Source: an uncultured Dysgonomonas sp.
GTDB taxonomy: Bacteria; Bacteroidota; Bacteroidia; Bacteroidales; Dysgonomonadaceae
Direction of reading: 5' to 3'
Length of the DNA stretch: 6,842 bases
NCBI GenBank assembly: GCA_945292135.1
Contig: CALYRA010000062.1
Coordinates: 1 to 6,842 of the forward strand
The translations under genes and the position numbers were made by a program. Positions 6,584 through 6,842 of the stretch are shown piece by piece. Numbering within the stretch: position 1 is the stretch's first letter; the number at the start of each line of letters is the position of its first letter. A model generated the notes under the pieces. It worked only from the letters and a program-made list of their open reading frames with translations, made no database searches and was not told the DNA's origin.

Positions 6584-6609
6584 TACTGATTAACAATATG
6601 TTAATCAAA
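6578..6609 (-). promoter_or_regulatory. Leftward Bacteroidota-like promoter with no protein gene downstream
   Basis: Read on the - strand, TTTG (6609-6606) lies 20 nt upstream of TACTTTTG (6585-6578), which fits the Bacteroidota -33 TTTG and -7 TAnnTTTG elements with normal spacing. Transcription would begin near 6571 and run left into DNA without a reading frame, toward the hairpin at 6428-6450. In AT-rich DNA such short matches also arise by chance. Confidence 0.4.
6587..6607. repeat. Inverted repeat 3, 9-bp arms
   Basis: TGATTAACA and TGTTAATCA are perfect arms around ATA. It fills the space between the -33 and -7 boxes of the leftward promoter-like sequence, a usual operator position. 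Confidence 0.65.
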
Positions 6610-6644
6610 AAGATATATTATTTACTGTTATTATATATTGATTG

Positions 6645-6671
6645 AATATGATATATCCTATTTATCATATT
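6645..6671. repeat. Inverted repeat 4, 9-bp arms with 9-nt spacer
   Basis: AATATGATA (6645-6653) and TATCATATT (6663-6671) are exact reverse complements. A further overlapping pair, CATATTT (6666-6672) and AAATATG (6680-6686), could form an alternative hairpin. All arms are AT-only or nearly so, hence chance is harder to exclude than for the three palindromes to the left. Confidence 0.45.
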
Positions 6672-6758
6672 TATAAATAAAATATGACAATCCGCATTAT
6701 AAGTTTTCTAATTTCTTAGTAATAAAATATCAGATTAGGGGTCTGAAAAACTATATAT

Positions 6759-6842
6759 TTATTTTTTATTATTCAATAGTTTTTTTAGTAAAACGATTTT
6801 TTCTTGCTCTGCCTTAAGTATCTTTTCACATAGTTCCATGAT
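6759..6842 (-). CDS. C-terminal end of an unidentified leftward protein (5' end outside window)
   Basis: Read leftward from the right edge, 27 codons end in TAA at 6761-6759: IMELCEKILKAEQEKIVLLKK, then LLNNKK. The tail is a charged, leucine-rich amphipathic helix with a lysine-rich end, possibly a coiled coil. Similar tails are found on small helix-turn-helix regulators of Bacteroidota, but no DNA-binding part is in view, so this identity is only a guess. An internal ATG at 6839 makes it possible, though less likely, that this is a 26-residue peptide. A weak CAGA/TCTG hairpin lies just past the stop (6731-6745). Confidence 0.5.
   Translation of the reverse strand: MMELCEKILKAEQEKIVLLKKLLNNKK

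Larger units (their letters stand above)
6353..6758. other. Gene-free AT-rich intergenic region with clustered inverted repeats
   Basis: About 400 bp between the end of the ArnT-like gene and the stop of a leftward partial gene. No reading frame of useful length exists on either strand. The stretch contains a weak hairpin soon after the ArnT-like gene, a short 7-bp tandem repeat (6381-6400), three closely packed palindromes (6541-6607), another inverted repeat (6645-6671) and a leftward promoter-like pair (6578-6609). No IS ends, tRNA or CRISPR repeats are seen. Confidence 0.85.

Noticed and set aside
6598..6645. 15-codon hydrophobic ORF starting at an ATG in the palindrome cluster
   Set aside because: Very short, in AT-rich DNA, with the start codon inside a palindrome and no ribosome-binding or conservation evidence.
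6731..6745. CAGA/TCTG hairpin as terminator of the right-edge gene
   Set aside because: Only 4 bp of stem with a 7-nt loop and no T-run after it on the - strand.

Overview
The window looks like a chromosomal segment of an AT-rich member of Bacteroidota, probably Bacteroidales. This rests on three things: the arginyl-tRNA synthetase and glycan proteins read like Bacteroidales versions, the genes lack clear Shine-Dalgarno sequences, and a TAnnTTTG-type -7 promoter element precedes one gene. Only protein-family recognition was used, so the genus is left open. No rRNA, tRNA, CRISPR array, transposase or phage gene was seen.

Left part (1-2108, + strand): the C-terminal 40% or so of argS is followed after 30 bp by a gene for an exported protein with a signal peptide, an NADase-type glycan-binding (discoidin-like) domain and a C-terminal self-processing Hint domain that ends the protein. 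A perfect bidirectional hairpin terminator closes this block and also closes the leftward genes that converge on it.

Middle part (2105-4467, - strand): a tight three-gene operon encodes a DPM1/ArnC-like family 2 glycosyltransferase, a small membrane protein made of two LAB_N repeats, and a UDP-glucuronate 4-epimerase-like dehydratase/epimerase. The genes are joined by a TAATAA-ATG junction and an ATGA overlap. Diverging from it across a 205-bp promoter region is an ArnT-like (GT83/PMT-type) membrane glycosyltransferase (4673-6352, + strand). Together these read as a polyprenyl-phosphate-sugar pathway: the epimerase makes a nucleotide sugar (likely UDP-galacturonate), the GT2 enzyme loads a sugar on a lipid phosphate, the LAB_N protein may help at the membrane or flip the lipid, and the ArnT-like enzyme transfers the sugar to lipid A or another envelope glycan outside the inner membrane. 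The assignment of steps is inference.

Right part (6353-6842): about 400 bp of very AT-rich gene-free DNA holds an unusual cluster of inverted repeats. Three stand almost back to back, overlapping a leftward promoter-like sequence that has no protein gene downstream of it. The window ends in the last 27 codons of a leftward gene with a charged, leucine-rich helical tail.

The two most interesting items are the Hedgehog-like layout of the glycan-binding/Hint protein and the compact candidate lipid-linked uronic acid pathway with a tandem LAB_N protein in the place where a flippase would be expected.
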